Shown one piece after another: positions 11,584-21,922 of a stretch of DNA of 42,108 nt. Within the stretch, counting starts at the first letter, position 1. The number at the start of each line of letters is the position of its first letter. The stretch is from Gammaproteobacteria bacterium (GTDB lineage Bacteria; Pseudomonadota; Gammaproteobacteria; Steroidobacterales; Steroidobacteraceae): positions 1-42,108 of the forward strand of contig DAHUXV010000169.1 of NCBI GenBank assembly GCA_027306985.1, read 5' to 3'. Both the position numbers and the translations under genes were made by a program. Under the pieces are notes generated by a model that saw only the letters and a program-made list of their open reading frames with translations, did no database searches and was not told the origin of the DNA.

Positions 11584-11637
11584 GGGCGGCTCCCGATCCG
11601 ATGCGGCCATGGTCGCCGCAGGCGGCGCGGCCGCGCC

Positions 11638-11655
11638 ATACGCATTGTTGGCAAT
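11638..11655. promoter_or_regulatory. Partial copy of the recurring dyad in the ppsA/polX divergent promoter
   Basis: Minus strand ATTGCCAACAATGCGTAT has a perfect TGCGNAT half and a degenerate other half. The centre is 63.5 bp from ppsA and 44.5 bp from polX, the two distances seen with better copies. The overlapping sequence CATTG-TTGG-CAATG (11643-11656) is itself a short inverted repeat and could be a separate operator. Confidence 0.4.
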
Positions 11656-11690
11656 GTGCCGCCGGCGCGCTTCGAGGCAGCATCAGGATC

Positions 11691-13511
11691 ATGAGCACGC
11701 CGGGCATCCACAACGCGGACATCGCCGATGCCTTCGAGGAGATGGGCGACCTGCTCGCCATCGAGGGGGAGAATCCCTTCCGCATCCGCGCCTACCAGAG
11801 AGCGGCGCAGGTCGTGCGCAGCCTTCCCCGCGAGCTCGCCGAGATGGCGGACGAGAGCGAGTACGACGCGCTGCCCGGCATCGGCGAGGATCTTGCCGCG
11901 AAGATCGGCGAGCTCCTGGCCACGGGACATCTGGGTGCGTTGGAGAAGCTGCGCCGACAGGTGCCGCCCGGCGTGCGCGAGCTGCTCGGCCTGCCCGGCA
12001 TGGGACCGGTGCGGGTGCGCGCGCTGATGACCGGGCTTCGTGTCAGGGATCGGCGGGAGCTGAAGCGAGCGCTCGCCTCGGGGCGGCTGGCGAAGCTGCG
12101 CGGCTTCGGGCCCGTGCTGTTGTCGCGTCTTCAGGCCGCGCTCGCCGCCGAGCCCACGCCGCCCGAGGCGCGCAGGCTCCCTCTGTCGGTAGCTGCGCAA
12201 TACGCCGAGCCGCTGCGGCGTTACCTGGGCTCGATTCCAGGAGTCACCCGGGTGGAGATCGCGGGCAGCTATCGCCGCGGCCGGGATACGGTGGGAGATC
12301 TGGACGTGCTGTTGTGCGCGCCCGCGGGAATCGACCCGTTCGGGCCGCTCGAGCACTATCCCGACCTGCGCGAGCTGTCCGCATCGGGCACGACCAAGGC
12401 CTCGGGTGTCCTGCGCAACGGCCTGCAGGTGGACCTGCGCGTGGTGCCGAAGGAAAGCTTCGGGGCGGCCCTGCAGTACTTCACCGGCAGCAAGGACCAC
12501 GGCATCCGGCTGCGCCGCCGGGCCCGGGAGCGCGGCCTGAAGCTGAGCGAGTATGGCCTGTTCCGCGGCGACAGGCGCATCGCCGGGGAGACGGAGGAGC
12601 GCGTCTACCGGGCGCTGCGGCTCGACTTCGTCCCGCCGGAGCTGCGGGAGGATCGAGGGGAGATCGAGGCGGCCGCGCGGCACGCGTTGCCCGTGTTGAT
12701 CGAGGGTGCCGATCTCGAGGGAGACCTGCACGTGCACACGGACGCTTCCGACGGGCGCGATTCCCTCGAGAAGATGGGCGCCGCGGCGCGGGCGCGCAAG
12801 CTTTCCTACATCGCGGTCACCGATCACGCCAAGCACCTCGGCATCGTGCACGGCCTCGATGCCGACCGGCTGGCGCGCCAGGGCGAGGCGATCGACCGGA
12901 TGAACGACGAGCGCCGCGACTTCACGATATTGAAAGGCGCCGAGGTCGATATCCTCGAGGACGGCCGGCTCGCTCTGGCGGACGCGGTGCTGGCGAGGCT
13001 CGATGTCGTCATCGTCGCGATTCACAGCCATTTCGGCCTCACCGAGGCGAAGCAGACGGCCCGGGTGCTGCGCGCCCTGGAGCGGCCGCACGTCTCCATT
13101 CTGGCGCACCCCGGCGGGCGCCTCCTGGGCGAGCGCGAGCCGTATGCGCTCGACTTCGAGCGCGTGCTCGATGCGGCGCGCGACCGCGGCTGCTTCCTCG
13201 AAGTGAACGGCCAGCCTCTGCGGCTCGATCTCGACGACATCCACATCAAGTCCGCGCGCGATCGGGGCGTGCTGCTCGCGATCGGGAGCGATGCCCACTC
13301 GGCCGATCAGCTCGCCAATGTGGACGGAGGCGTGCGCCAGGCGCGGCGCGGCTGGGCGCGGCGCGAGGACGTCGTCAACACGCGCCCCCTCGGCGAGCTG
13401 ACCGGCCTCCTGCGCCAGGCCCGCTCCCGGCGGGCCGGATCCGCAGTAGTCCGTATTCCGCCGCCCGCGGCCCTGGTGCACGCTCGGCCTCGGGTGAGAC
13501 CCTCATCGTGA
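11691..13511 (+). CDS. polX: Family X DNA polymerase with C-terminal PHP domain
   Basis: 606 residues, normal for bacterial PolX (about 570-600). Helix-hairpin-helix segments LPGIGEDLAAKIGELLATG and LPGMGPVRVRALM bind DNA. The palm motif GSYRRGRDTVGDLDVLL gives the metal-binding pair D203/D205. The PHP domain starts at DLHVHTDASDG (D345, H347, H349) and continues with VTDHAKHLG, AIHSHFG, ILAHPGG and IGSDAHS, so its metal site is complete and 3'-5' exonuclease or AP-endonuclease activity is expected. It acts in short-gap and base-excision repair. ATG 11691 follows GAGG at a distance, so the ribosome site is poor. A strong dyad copy lies inside its 3' end, serving the next gene. Confidence 0.93.
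   Translation: MSTPGIHNADIADAFEEMGDLLAIEGENPFRIRAYQRAAQVVRSLPRELAEMADESEYDALPGIGEDLAAKIGELLATGHLGALEKLRRQVPPGVRELLGLPGMGPVRVRALMTGLRVRDRRELKRALASGRLAKLRGFGPVLLSRLQAALAAEPTPPEARRLPLSVAAQYAEPLRRYLGSIPGVTRVEIAGSYRRGRDTVGDLDVLLCAPAGIDPFGPLEHYPDLRELSASGTTKASGVLRNGLQVDLRVVPKESFGAALQYFTGSKDHGIRLRRRARERGLKLSEYGLFRGDRRIAGETEERVYRALRLDFVPPELREDRGEIEAAARHALPVLIEGADLEGDLHVHTDASDGRDSLEKMGAAARARKLSYIAVTDHAKHLGIVHGLDADRLARQGEAIDRMNDERRDFTILKGAEVDILEDGRLALADAVLARLDVVIVAIHSHFGLTEAKQTARVLRALERPHVSILAHPGGRLLGEREPYALDFERVLDAARDRGCFLEVNGQPLRLDLDDIHIKSARDRGVLLAIGSDAHSADQLANVDGGVRQARRGWARREDVVNTRPLGELTGLLRQARSRRAGSAVVRIPPPAALVHARPRVRPSS
13439..13456. promoter_or_regulatory. Recurring dyad copy inside the 3' end of polX
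   Basis: ATCCGCAGTAGTCCGTAT fits ATNCGNA-N4-TNCGNAT at every fixed position. It lies within polX codons, with the centre 77.5 bp before the DUF6763-like gene, similar to the hsp20 and host-attachment spacing. It is thus a candidate internal promoter element. Confidence 0.5.
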
Positions 13512-13524
13512 CGGGAGCCGTGTC

Positions 13525-14022
13525 ATGACAAGATTGTCTGGAACGACTTTGGACGGCGCCAGCCGGCCCGAAGAGCGAGGCGCCGGCACGGGGCTCCGCA
13601 ATCCGGGTGCGGGCCGCGCGCAGGTCGGCCAGTGGTACGCGCGCCGGGACAAGGGCGAGATCTTCCAGGTGATCGGTGTCGACGAAGCGTCGCGGACGGT
13701 CGAGATCCAGGCTTTCGACGGCGATCTGGACGAGATCGACGAGGACACCTGGGCGGCGCTGCCGCTCGCGCTCGCGGCGCAGCCGGAAGACTGGACCGGC
13801 CCGGTGGACGACGTCGAGCGCGACGACCTCGGCTATTCCGAGACCGAGATGACCGGCGCCGACTGGTCCGAGCCCCTGCAGCAGCTCAGGGCGGAGCGCG
13901 AAGAGCCCGGATCGTCGCGGCGGGCGATCCCCGCGGAGGAGGACGAGGGCGAGCCGCAAGGCGAGGACGCTTCGGTGGAAGCTCTGGTGCGCGCGCGCCC
14001 GGTGTTGCCGGAGCGCACGTAA
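13525..14022 (+). CDS. DUF6763-like acidic protein
   Basis: 165 residues, strongly acidic in the second half. The core VGQWYARRDKGEIFQVIGVD, IQAFDGDLDEIDEDTW and EDWTGPVDDVERDDLGYSE matches my memory of a small gammaproteobacterial family annotated DUF6763, of unknown function. The first 30 and last 40 residues look disordered. No signal peptide, membrane segment or cysteines are visible. ATG 13525 has GGGAG seven bases upstream. It ends 1 bp before the convergent prs-like gene. A strong dyad copy 77.5 bp upstream places it in the proposed stress regulon. The coding call is good; the function is unknown. Confidence 0.8.
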   Translation: MTRLSGTTLDGASRPEERGAGTGLRNPGAGRAQVGQWYARRDKGEIFQVIGVDEASRTVEIQAFDGDLDEIDEDTWAALPLALAAQPEDWTGPVDDVERDDLGYSETEMTGADWSEPLQQLRAEREEPGSSRRAIPAEEDEGEPQGEDASVEALVRARPVLPERT

Positions 14023-14023
14023 C

Positions 14024-15004
14024 CTACAGGAGCGATGCGAGAGGCTCGCCGGCGGTCATGCGCCCGATCACCCGGGCGATGAGCGGCGCGATCGGCAGAA
14101 CGATCAGCCGGCTCGAGCACGCGGCGGAGAAATCGATGCCCACACTGTCGGTGGTGACGATGCTGGAGATCGCGTCCGCGGCGAGCAGCGCGTCGAGACC
14201 GGCAGGCAGCGGCATGTGCGTCACGGCGGCATGCACGCTTTGCGCCCCTGCGCGGCGGCAGGCCTCGGCCGCGCGGATCAGCGTCCCGCCGGTCGCACAG
14301 AGGTCATCGAGCACGACCGCGGCGCGTCCCGCCACTTCGCCCGCGAGCAGGCCCGTCGCGACAACTCCCTGCGCGCGGCGCTTCTCCACGAACGCGAGCT
14401 CGACCTCGCCCCCGATCCGGGCTGCCAGGCGCTCGCGAAAGATCTGCGCACGCTTGATCCCGCCGACATCGGGCGAGACGACGGCGAGCCCGCGGCCGGT
14501 CATCTGCCGGGCAAAGTGGTCCACCATCATCGGGATCGCCGTCAGGTGTATGGTTGGGACGCGGAATGCGTTATCGAACGCGGCCGGGTTGTGTACGTCG
14601 AGCCCCACCAGCTGCGTCGCGCCGGCGGCCTCGATCAGCTCCGCCACATAACGCGAGGTGACCGGGTCGCGCAGTTGCGTGCGACGGTCCTTGCGCGCGA
14701 ACGCGAGATAGGGCAGCACGGCGATCGCGGCCGCCGCGCCGCCATCGCGCAGCAGCTGCAGCAGGAAGAGCAGCCGCACCAGACGCTCGCACACGGGCGC
14801 TTCCCCGGTTCCGGCCAGGCTCTGCAGCACGAACACCGCCCGGCTCCGGACCGACTGGAGCGGCCGCAGCTTCAGCTCCCCGCCATCGAAGCGGCGCTCC
14901 TCGAGCGGGATCAGCGGCAGAGCCGACTCGGCGGCGATCGCGCCGGCGAGGGCACGGCTCTCTGCCGGTGCAATCAGGCAGGGAGCGCTCCACACGGCGG
15001 ACAT
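14024..15004 (-). CDS. Ribose-phosphate pyrophosphokinase-like protein (PRPP synthetase paralogue)
   Basis: 326 residues. ARKDRRTQLRDPVTSRYVAELIEAAG corresponds to the catalytic ARQDRK...REPIT block of Prs. VVLDDLCATGGTLIRAAEAC is the PRPP/ribose-5-phosphate loop (DDxxxTGGT). The usual DLHA...QIQGFF block is changed to LDVHNPAAFDNAF, so it is a divergent paralogue rather than the housekeeping enzyme. PRPP formation from ribose 5-phosphate and ATP is expected but other phosphoribosyl chemistry is possible. ATG 15004 has GAGGT upstream. It follows nrdJ by 21 bp, so the pair probably forms one nucleotide-supply operon. Confidence 0.82.
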   Translation of the reverse strand: MSAVWSAPCLIAPAESRALAGAIAAESALPLIPLEERRFDGGELKLRPLQSVRSRAVFVLQSLAGTGEAPVCERLVRLLFLLQLLRDGGAAAAIAVLPYLAFARKDRRTQLRDPVTSRYVAELIEAAGATQLVGLDVHNPAAFDNAFRVPTIHLTAIPMMVDHFARQMTGRGLAVVSPDVGGIKRAQIFRERLAARIGGEVELAFVEKRRAQGVVATGLLAGEVAGRAAVVLDDLCATGGTLIRAAEACRRAGAQSVHAAVTHMPLPAGLDALLAADAISSIVTTDSVGIDFSAACSSRLIVLPIAPLIARVIGRMTAGEPLASLL

Positions 15005-15025
15005 GGTGTTACCTCGTCTTCCCGG

Positions 15026-16852
15026 TCAGTCAGCTTCACGCCCGGCCTCGCAGCAGTGGGCGTCCGCCCGTCGCAAGATGTATTCCGGCGGCCGGGTCGC
15101 GACGATCCCGGGGCGTGCTCCCTCCTCGAACACCGTGCAGCCTTTCAGCCCGAGCCGGTAGGCGCCTTCGAAGACGTCGCTCACGTCGTCGAGCGTTGCC
15201 TCCCGTCCCAGCGCGACGGTCTTGGAGATCGAGCCGTCGACGAACTCCTGCAGCGCGGCCTGCATGAGCAGTTGCTCGCGCGCCGGTATCGCGCCGCGGT
15301 CGAGCACCTCTGGAACGCGCGCCGCATCGGGAACGAGCCGCCGCCAGAGCTCATAGGCCGGATCGCTCACGGAAAACTCGCGCGGCGTGCCGTCCGCATC
15401 CAGCACGCGGCGCGCCGCCTGGAGACGGAAGATGGGCTCGATTCCGCTGCTCACGTTGCCGGCGAGCAGGCTGATGGTCCCGGCGGGCGCGATCGCCAGC
15501 AGGTGACTGTTGCGGATGCCGTGGCGGCGAATGCCGGCCTGGATGGCCTCGGGAAGGCGGCGGATGAATGGCCGCTGCGCGTGACTGCCGGCGTCGAAGC
15601 GCTCGAACGGTCCGCGCTCGCGCGCCAGCTCCACCGAAGCCTCGTAGGCGGCATCGCGCACCGCGCGCATGAGTCCGGCGGCGGCCTCGCGCGCACCCGG
15701 GGAGTCGTAGCGCAATCCGAGCATGGCGAGCGCATCGGCAAGGCCCGTGAGCCCGAGGCCGACGCGGCGCGAGCGGTGCGCCTCCAGGCGCTGGCGGTGC
15801 AGCGGAAACCGGGAGATCTCGATCACGTCGTCGAGGAACCGGACGGCAACCCGGGCCGTATCGGTCAGCGTTTCGCGCTCGAGGCGGGCGGAGGGTGTGA
15901 ACGGGTGGCTCACGAAGCACGTCAGATTGAGCGAGCCGAGATGGCAGGCCCCATAGGGCGGCAGGGGCTCCTCGGCGCACGGATTGGTGGCGCTCAGGGT
16001 CTCGGCGTAGCCGAGATTGTTCTCGGCGTTGATGCGGTCGATGAACAGAACGCCCGGCTCGGCCGAATCCCGCGCCGCCGCGCACAGCTGCCGCCACAGC
16101 TCGCGCGCGCGAACGGACTTCGAGATGCGGCAGAGGACAGGTTGCGCGCTTGCGCTCCACGCGCGCTCGAGATGGGTCGCGGCGGCGGAATCGTCCGTCG
16201 CCTGCTGCGGGAAGAGGAGCGGCCAGAGGGCATCGGCGCGCACGGCCTGCATGAAGGCCTCGGTGACGAGCACGGAAAGGTTGAAATGGCTGAGCGCGCC
16301 GGCGGATCGCTTGGCGGCGATGAATTCCTCGATGTCCGGATGATCGCAGCGCAGGGTGGCCATCATGGCGCCGCGGCGAGCGCCGGTGGACAGAATGGTC
16401 GCGCACATGGCATCCCACACGCGCAGGAAGGATACCGGTCCCGATGCGATCATCCCCGTCGTGCGGGCGCGACTGCCGCGCGGGCGTAACGTGGAGAAGT
16501 CGTAGCCCACGCCGCCGCCCTGCTGCATGGTGAGAGCGCCTTCCTTCAACGCCTCGAAGATGCCCGGGATCGAGTCCTCGATCGGCCCCATGACGAAGCA
16601 GTTGGCGAGCGTCACCTGCCGCGCGACCCCGGCGCCGGCCAGGATGCGCCCTGCCGGCAGGAAGCGAAAGCCGTCCACGATGCGGCGGAATTGCGCCTCC
16701 CAGAGAGGCGGATCGCGCTCGATGGCGGCGACGCTGCGGGCCACCCGATCCCAGGTGTCTGCGATCGAGCGCTCCGGCGGCCGCGCGTCACCGTCCCGAT
16801 AGCGCGTGCGCCAGATGAAATGCGACAGGGTTTCGGGCTCGGAGGCCAACAT
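15026..16852 (-). CDS. nrdJ: Class II (adenosylcobalamin-dependent) ribonucleotide reductase
   Basis: 608 residues. The active-site strand NPCAEEPLPPYGAC gives N290, thiyl-radical C292 and E294. C85 (LANCFVMGP) and C303 are the expected redox pair. ILSTGARRGAMMATLRCDHPDIEEFI is a class II/III barrel block. The C-terminal tail ends with adjacent cysteines (HCCE) that may be the shuttle pair, usually spaced CxxC. No ATP-cone is seen at the N-terminus, so overall activity control through that domain is absent. It makes dNDPs or dNTPs without oxygen, using vitamin B12. It is followed by the prs-like gene and preceded by a 58-codon ORF. Mycobacterial nrdZ, also class II-like, is a DosR-regulon gene. 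Confidence 0.93.
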   Translation of the reverse strand: MLASEPETLSHFIWRTRYRDGDARPPERSIADTWDRVARSVAAIERDPPLWEAQFRRIVDGFRFLPAGRILAGAGVARQVTLANCFVMGPIEDSIPGIFEALKEGALTMQQGGGVGYDFSTLRPRGSRARTTGMIASGPVSFLRVWDAMCATILSTGARRGAMMATLRCDHPDIEEFIAAKRSAGALSHFNLSVLVTEAFMQAVRADALWPLLFPQQATDDSAAATHLERAWSASAQPVLCRISKSVRARELWRQLCAAARDSAEPGVLFIDRINAENNLGYAETLSATNPCAEEPLPPYGACHLGSLNLTCFVSHPFTPSARLERETLTDTARVAVRFLDDVIEISRFPLHRQRLEAHRSRRVGLGLTGLADALAMLGLRYDSPGAREAAAGLMRAVRDAAYEASVELARERGPFERFDAGSHAQRPFIRRLPEAIQAGIRRHGIRNSHLLAIAPAGTISLLAGNVSSGIEPIFRLQAARRVLDADGTPREFSVSDPAYELWRRLVPDAARVPEVLDRGAIPAREQLLMQAALQEFVDGSISKTVALGREATLDDVSDVFEGAYRLGLKGCTVFEEGARPGIVATRPPEYILRRADAHCCEAGREAD

Positions 16853-16879
16853 TACCGCGCGCCTCGATCTGTCGTGGAG

Positions 16880-17056
16880 CTATCGCGCCTGGTGTGCGAT
16901 GCGGACCGGCCGAAGGGCGGGGGACCGCCCCTTTTGCCAGTACACGCGGCATAGAGCCGCCGCCGCCTCGTCCATCGCGGCCGTCAGGTTGCAGATCCAG
17001 CGCCCGGGAGCGCTGTGCGCGTAGAGCAGGGTCGGGGTGCTTCGGCGTATCGTCAT
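16880..17056 (-). CDS. Small hypothetical ORF upstream of nrdJ
   Basis: 58 codons from ATG 17056, ending 27 bp before nrdJ, with GAGG about eight bases before the start. The predicted peptide is basic and begins MTIRRSTPTLLYAHS, with one amphipathic stretch (AAMDEAAAALCRVYWQKG). I recognise no family. It may be a real small protein, a leader peptide for nrdJ, or chance. No cobalamin riboswitch core could be identified here by eye. Confidence 0.35.
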   Translation of the reverse strand: MTIRRSTPTLLYAHSAPGRWICNLTAAMDEAAAALCRVYWQKGRSPALRPVRIAHQAR

Positions 17057-17173
17057 GACGGTGCCCTCGAATCGACGCGCCGCCCCTCGAGCGGCTGTCG
17101 GCAGGCTCCCACGGGACCCGGGGGCGGAGAAATTCGTAGTCGTCGCGCCGCGATACGTGGGAGCCGGCCGCGA

Positions 17174-17191
17174 ATCCGTACTAGTGCGAAT
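17174..17191. promoter_or_regulatory. Recurring dyad copy between the nrdJ unit and the second phosphotransferase gene
   Basis: ATCCGTACTAGTGCGAAT fits ATNCGTA-N4-TGCGNAT. The centre is 43.5 bp before ATG 17226, the same spacing as the glgP copy, and 126.5 bp before the small ORF on the other strand. The rest of 17057-17225 holds nothing else recognisable. Confidence 0.5.
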
Positions 17192-17225
17192 GCCCCGCGT
17201 GTGCCGCCGCCATGAACAATCGCCC

Positions 17226-18293
17226 ATGCCTCGCAACCCAGCCGCCTCGCCACCGAGCCGCGCGGACGCGGCCGTGCGCGAGAAGGTCGCCTGGCTCGCG
17301 GATCCGCGTCATCACCCGGGGCGGCCGCGAGCGGTCGCGGTCATCGAGACTCATTTCTCGTGGGTGTTTCTGGCGGGCTCGCGAGCCTACAAGCTCAAGA
17401 AGCCGCTGCGCCGGGCGTCGATGGACCACCGCACGCTCGCGCGCCGGGAGCGCGCGTGTCGCGAGGAGCTGCGGCTCAACAGGCGGCTGGCGCCGGATGT
17501 CTACCTGCGGGTCGTGCCGCTCCTCGGGTGTCCCGATGGAGGGCTGACTCTGCGGCAGCCGCCGGCGGGCGATTGCCGGATCATCGAGTGGCTGGTGCAG
17601 ATGCGCAGGCTGGCCGCCGATCGCATGCTCGATCGCGTGATCGCAACGGCGGGCCTGCGGACGACCGATCTCGATCGGCTCGCCGCGACACTGGCGGCGT
17701 TCTTTCGTCACGCCGAGCATCGCCCGCTGGCGGACGGCGCCTATCGCGCACGGCTGCGTCGCGAGATCCGCCGCAACGCGGATGAGCTGCGCGCGCGCGA
17801 TCTCGGCTTGAGCCGCCTCAGGATCGCCGCCCTTGCCCGGGCGCAGCTCGGCTTCATCGCCCGCCAGCCGCGGGCATTCGCCGGCCGCGGTGCGCGGCTC
17901 GTCGACGGACACGGCGATCTGCGCCCCGAGCACGTGTACCTCGGCAGATCGGCAGCGGATGTCTGTGCGATCGACTGCCTGGAGTTCGATCGCAACCTTC
18001 GCCGTCTCGATCCGGCGGAGGAGATTGCGTTTCTCGCGCTGGAGTGTGCCCGGCTGGGGGCGGCAGGCGCGGCGAAGGAGCTGATCCGCCGCTACCGTGG
18101 AGTCGCCGGCGACCCGGCGCCGCCGGCGCTGATGGACTTCTACATGAGCCGGCGCGCCGGGCTGCGCGCGCAGATCGCGGCCTGGCACCTGCGCGACGAC
18201 GCCTTCGCCGGCCAGGCCCGCCAGTGGCGGGCGCTGGCGCATTCCTACCTCGCCGATGCGCTGCGTTACATCCAACGCGCGGCCGCGCCGTGA
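17226..18293 (+). CDS. Phosphotransferase-like protein (APH fold), single-domain paralogue
   Basis: 355 residues from ATG 17226. The frame is open further upstream, but that stretch (from 17037) has no conserved sequence and contains the dyad. IETHFSWVFLAGSRAYKLKKP and CREELRLNRRLAPDVYLRVV match the N-terminal domain of the 3278-4882 protein almost motif for motif. DGHGDLRPEHV is the catalytic loop and DCLEFDRNLRRLDPAEEIAFLALE the metal-binding region. The C-terminal P-loop kinase domain of the longer protein is absent. No ribosome site is visible, which fits a leaderless message. The substrate is unknown. Confidence 0.8.
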   Translation: MPRNPAASPPSRADAAVREKVAWLADPRHHPGRPRAVAVIETHFSWVFLAGSRAYKLKKPLRRASMDHRTLARRERACREELRLNRRLAPDVYLRVVPLLGCPDGGLTLRQPPAGDCRIIEWLVQMRRLAADRMLDRVIATAGLRTTDLDRLAATLAAFFRHAEHRPLADGAYRARLRREIRRNADELRARDLGLSRLRIAALARAQLGFIARQPRAFAGRGARLVDGHGDLRPEHVYLGRSAADVCAIDCLEFDRNLRRLDPAEEIAFLALECARLGAAGAAKELIRRYRGVAGDPAPPALMDFYMSRRAGLRAQIAAWHLRDDAFAGQARQWRALAHSYLADALRYIQRAAAP

Positions 18294-18329
18294 CATCGGC
18301 GCCGGTGAGCGCCACCGGCACGTAACCGC

Positions 18330-18809
18330 TCATGCGCTCGCCCGAGCGTGGAACGCATCGGCGGGCAAGTGCGCCTCCACGGCCCGGGGCGCCTCGTGAA
18401 CGAGGTTCTTGCCGACTTCCCCGGCGACGATCGACTGGATGGAGGCGGGCCGCGCCTGCCGCAACATGCCGAGAAAACCCGGGGCCGCCATCAGGATCAG
18501 CCGGTCGAACTCGTTCTGCCGGTACCCGGTCTGGATCTCGGTGGCGATTCTGCGGGCGAAGAGCTCGGCCTCGTGCCGGCGCGGCCGCCGCTCGCCGCCC
18601 GTCCCGTGGTGCGCCGTGGCGCCGCGCCGGGCGCCCCGGTCGGGTGCGTGATCGTAGACGCGCCCGGGACGGTCGGACTTGAAATCGCGGTCGTGCAGAT
18701 GCGCCAGCGGGTCCGTGAGCCCGCCGACGGGCCGCAGCCCCGCGTCACGTTGCTCGGCATCATAGAACCTGGCTTCGCTCTGGTCGGCGACCACGATACG
18801 TACTCTCAT
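18330..18809 (-). CDS. Host-attachment-family protein
   Basis: 159 residues from ATG 18809, with AAGGAG six bases upstream. MRVRIVVADQSEARFYD, a His/Arg-rich middle and HEAELFARRIATEIQ...FDRLILMAAPGFLGMLR match the family named 'protein required for attachment to host cells' (Pfam Host_attach). That name comes from one plant-associated species. The fold relates to eRF1-like domains, so a ribosome- or stress-linked role is as likely as attachment. No signal peptide or membrane segment is present. It is convergent with the phosphotransferase gene, 36 bp apart, and divergent from the nucleotidyltransferase across 189 bp holding a strong dyad copy 78.5 bp upstream. Confidence 0.82.
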   Translation of the reverse strand: MRVRIVVADQSEARFYDAEQRDAGLRPVGGLTDPLAHLHDRDFKSDRPGRVYDHAPDRGARRGATAHHGTGGERRPRRHEAELFARRIATEIQTGYRQNEFDRLILMAAPGFLGMLRQARPASIQSIVAGEVGKNLVHEAPRAVEAHLPADAFHARASA

Positions 18810-18878
18810 GTTGGGCTCCTTCGGCCGATGAACCGCCGGCCGGCGAGGTGATTGGGCCATGCCCCGGCAACCGGCGCC

Positions 18879-18896
18879 ATGCGTAGCAATGCGGAT
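18879..18896. promoter_or_regulatory. Recurring dyad copy, host-attachment/nucleotidyltransferase promoter
   Basis: ATGCGTAGCAATGCGGAT fits all fixed positions. The surrounding 21 bp (18879-18899) match the hsp20/glgP region (40839-40859) at 19 of 21 positions. The centre is 78.5 bp from the host-attachment start and 111.5 bp from the start at 18999. Confidence 0.55.
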
Positions 18897-18998
18897 GCGT
18901 GGCATCGCCTTAGGTAGAGGTGCGTATTTTCCGGCTCGCGGCCGTGAGCGACTCTGCGCTTGCGCGGTTGCGGTTCTTTCTGAGCGAGGCCTCACGCG

Positions 18999-19988
18999 AT
19001 GAGCGACTCGGACCATCTCTGGGCGCTGGTGCTGGCAGCCGGCGACGGCCGCCGCCTGCAGGGCCTGACGACCCGCAACGGCCTCGCCATCCCGAAGCAG
19101 TTCTGCTCGCTGGAGCGCGGGCCCTCGCTCCTGCGCGAGGCGATCGCACGCGCCGCCGCGGTCGCCGCGCCCGATCGCATCTGCGCGATCGTGGCGGCGC
19201 AGCACCGGCGCTGGTGGCGCGCGCAACTCGATGACCTCGATGCGGCGAATGTCATCGTGCAGCCGCGGAACAAGGGCACCGCCATCGGCATGCTGCTGCC
19301 GCTTCTCACCCTTCTGGATCGCGACCCGGACTCACGAATCGTCGTGTTGCCCTCGGATCACCACGTGCGGGACGAGGCCCGGCTGGCGCGTGCCCTGCAA
19401 CATGCGGCGGCGCCGCGCGAGGGCGGCCGGGCAGAGATCGTGCTCCTCGGCCTGGAGCCGACCACCGCTGATTCCCAGCTCGGCTACATCGTCCCGCGCC
19501 GCTCGGCCGCGCGCCCGCATCACGCCGTCGAGCGCTTCGTGGAGAAGCCCGATACGGCCTGCGCGCGACGGCTTCTCGGGCAGGGAGCGCTGTGGAACAC
19601 GTTCATCATGGCCGCGGACGCGCAGGCGCTGCTGAAGCTCTTCGAGCGGCGTTGCCCGGACGTGGTGGCTGCGATGCGCGATGCGATCCGCCGCGCGCAG
19701 ACCGGCAGCGACGCCGGTCGCACGCTTGGCCGGCTCTACGAGATGCTGCCCGACCTCGACTTCTCGCGCTCCATTCTTCCGGGGCAGGAGCAGTATCTGC
19801 GGGTGCTGCCGATTCCCGACTGCGGCTGGAGCGACCTCGGCACGCCGGAGCGGGTCGTCGAAGCGCTCGAGGCGCTGCCCCGGACGCCGCGCGATGCGGC
19901 GGCCGCGGCGATGGACCGGAACGTACTGTTGAGCCTCGCGGCCCAGTCGGCCGCCATGGGCGGGGCTCGGGCCGCGGGCGCGCGGTAG
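18999..19988 (+). CDS. Sugar-1-phosphate nucleotidyltransferase, mannose-1-phosphate guanylyltransferase-like
   Basis: 329 residues. ALVLAAGDGRRLQGLT...IPKQFC is the nucleotide-binding GxGxRL...PKQF signature. VVLPSDHHVRD, QLGYIVP, FVEKPD, LWNTFIMAAD and CGWSDLGTPERV follow in the order of the ManC/GMP family. It lacks the C-terminal phosphomannose-isomerase half of bifunctional ManC. Making GDP-mannose or a related NDP-sugar is expected; the exact sugar is not settled. It is the first plus-strand gene before the N-ATPase operon, ending 60 bp before atpD. No other glycan genes are nearby. Confidence 0.82.
   Translation: MSDSDHLWALVLAAGDGRRLQGLTTRNGLAIPKQFCSLERGPSLLREAIARAAAVAAPDRICAIVAAQHRRWWRAQLDDLDAANVIVQPRNKGTAIGMLLPLLTLLDRDPDSRIVVLPSDHHVRDEARLARALQHAAAPREGGRAEIVLLGLEPTTADSQLGYIVPRRSAARPHHAVERFVEKPDTACARRLLGQGALWNTFIMAADAQALLKLFERRCPDVVAAMRDAIRRAQTGSDAGRTLGRLYEMLPDLDFSRSILPGQEQYLRVLPIPDCGWSDLGTPERVVEALEALPRTPRDAAAAAMDRNVLLSLAAQSAAMGGARAAGAR

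Positions 19989-21902
<1,914 letters not shown>

Positions 21903-21922
<20 letters not shown>

Noticed and set aside
16853-17225. Cobalamin riboswitch upstream of nrdJ
   Set aside because: A B12 riboswitch would be plausible for a class II RNR, but I could not find the conserved core or a long leader free of coding potential.
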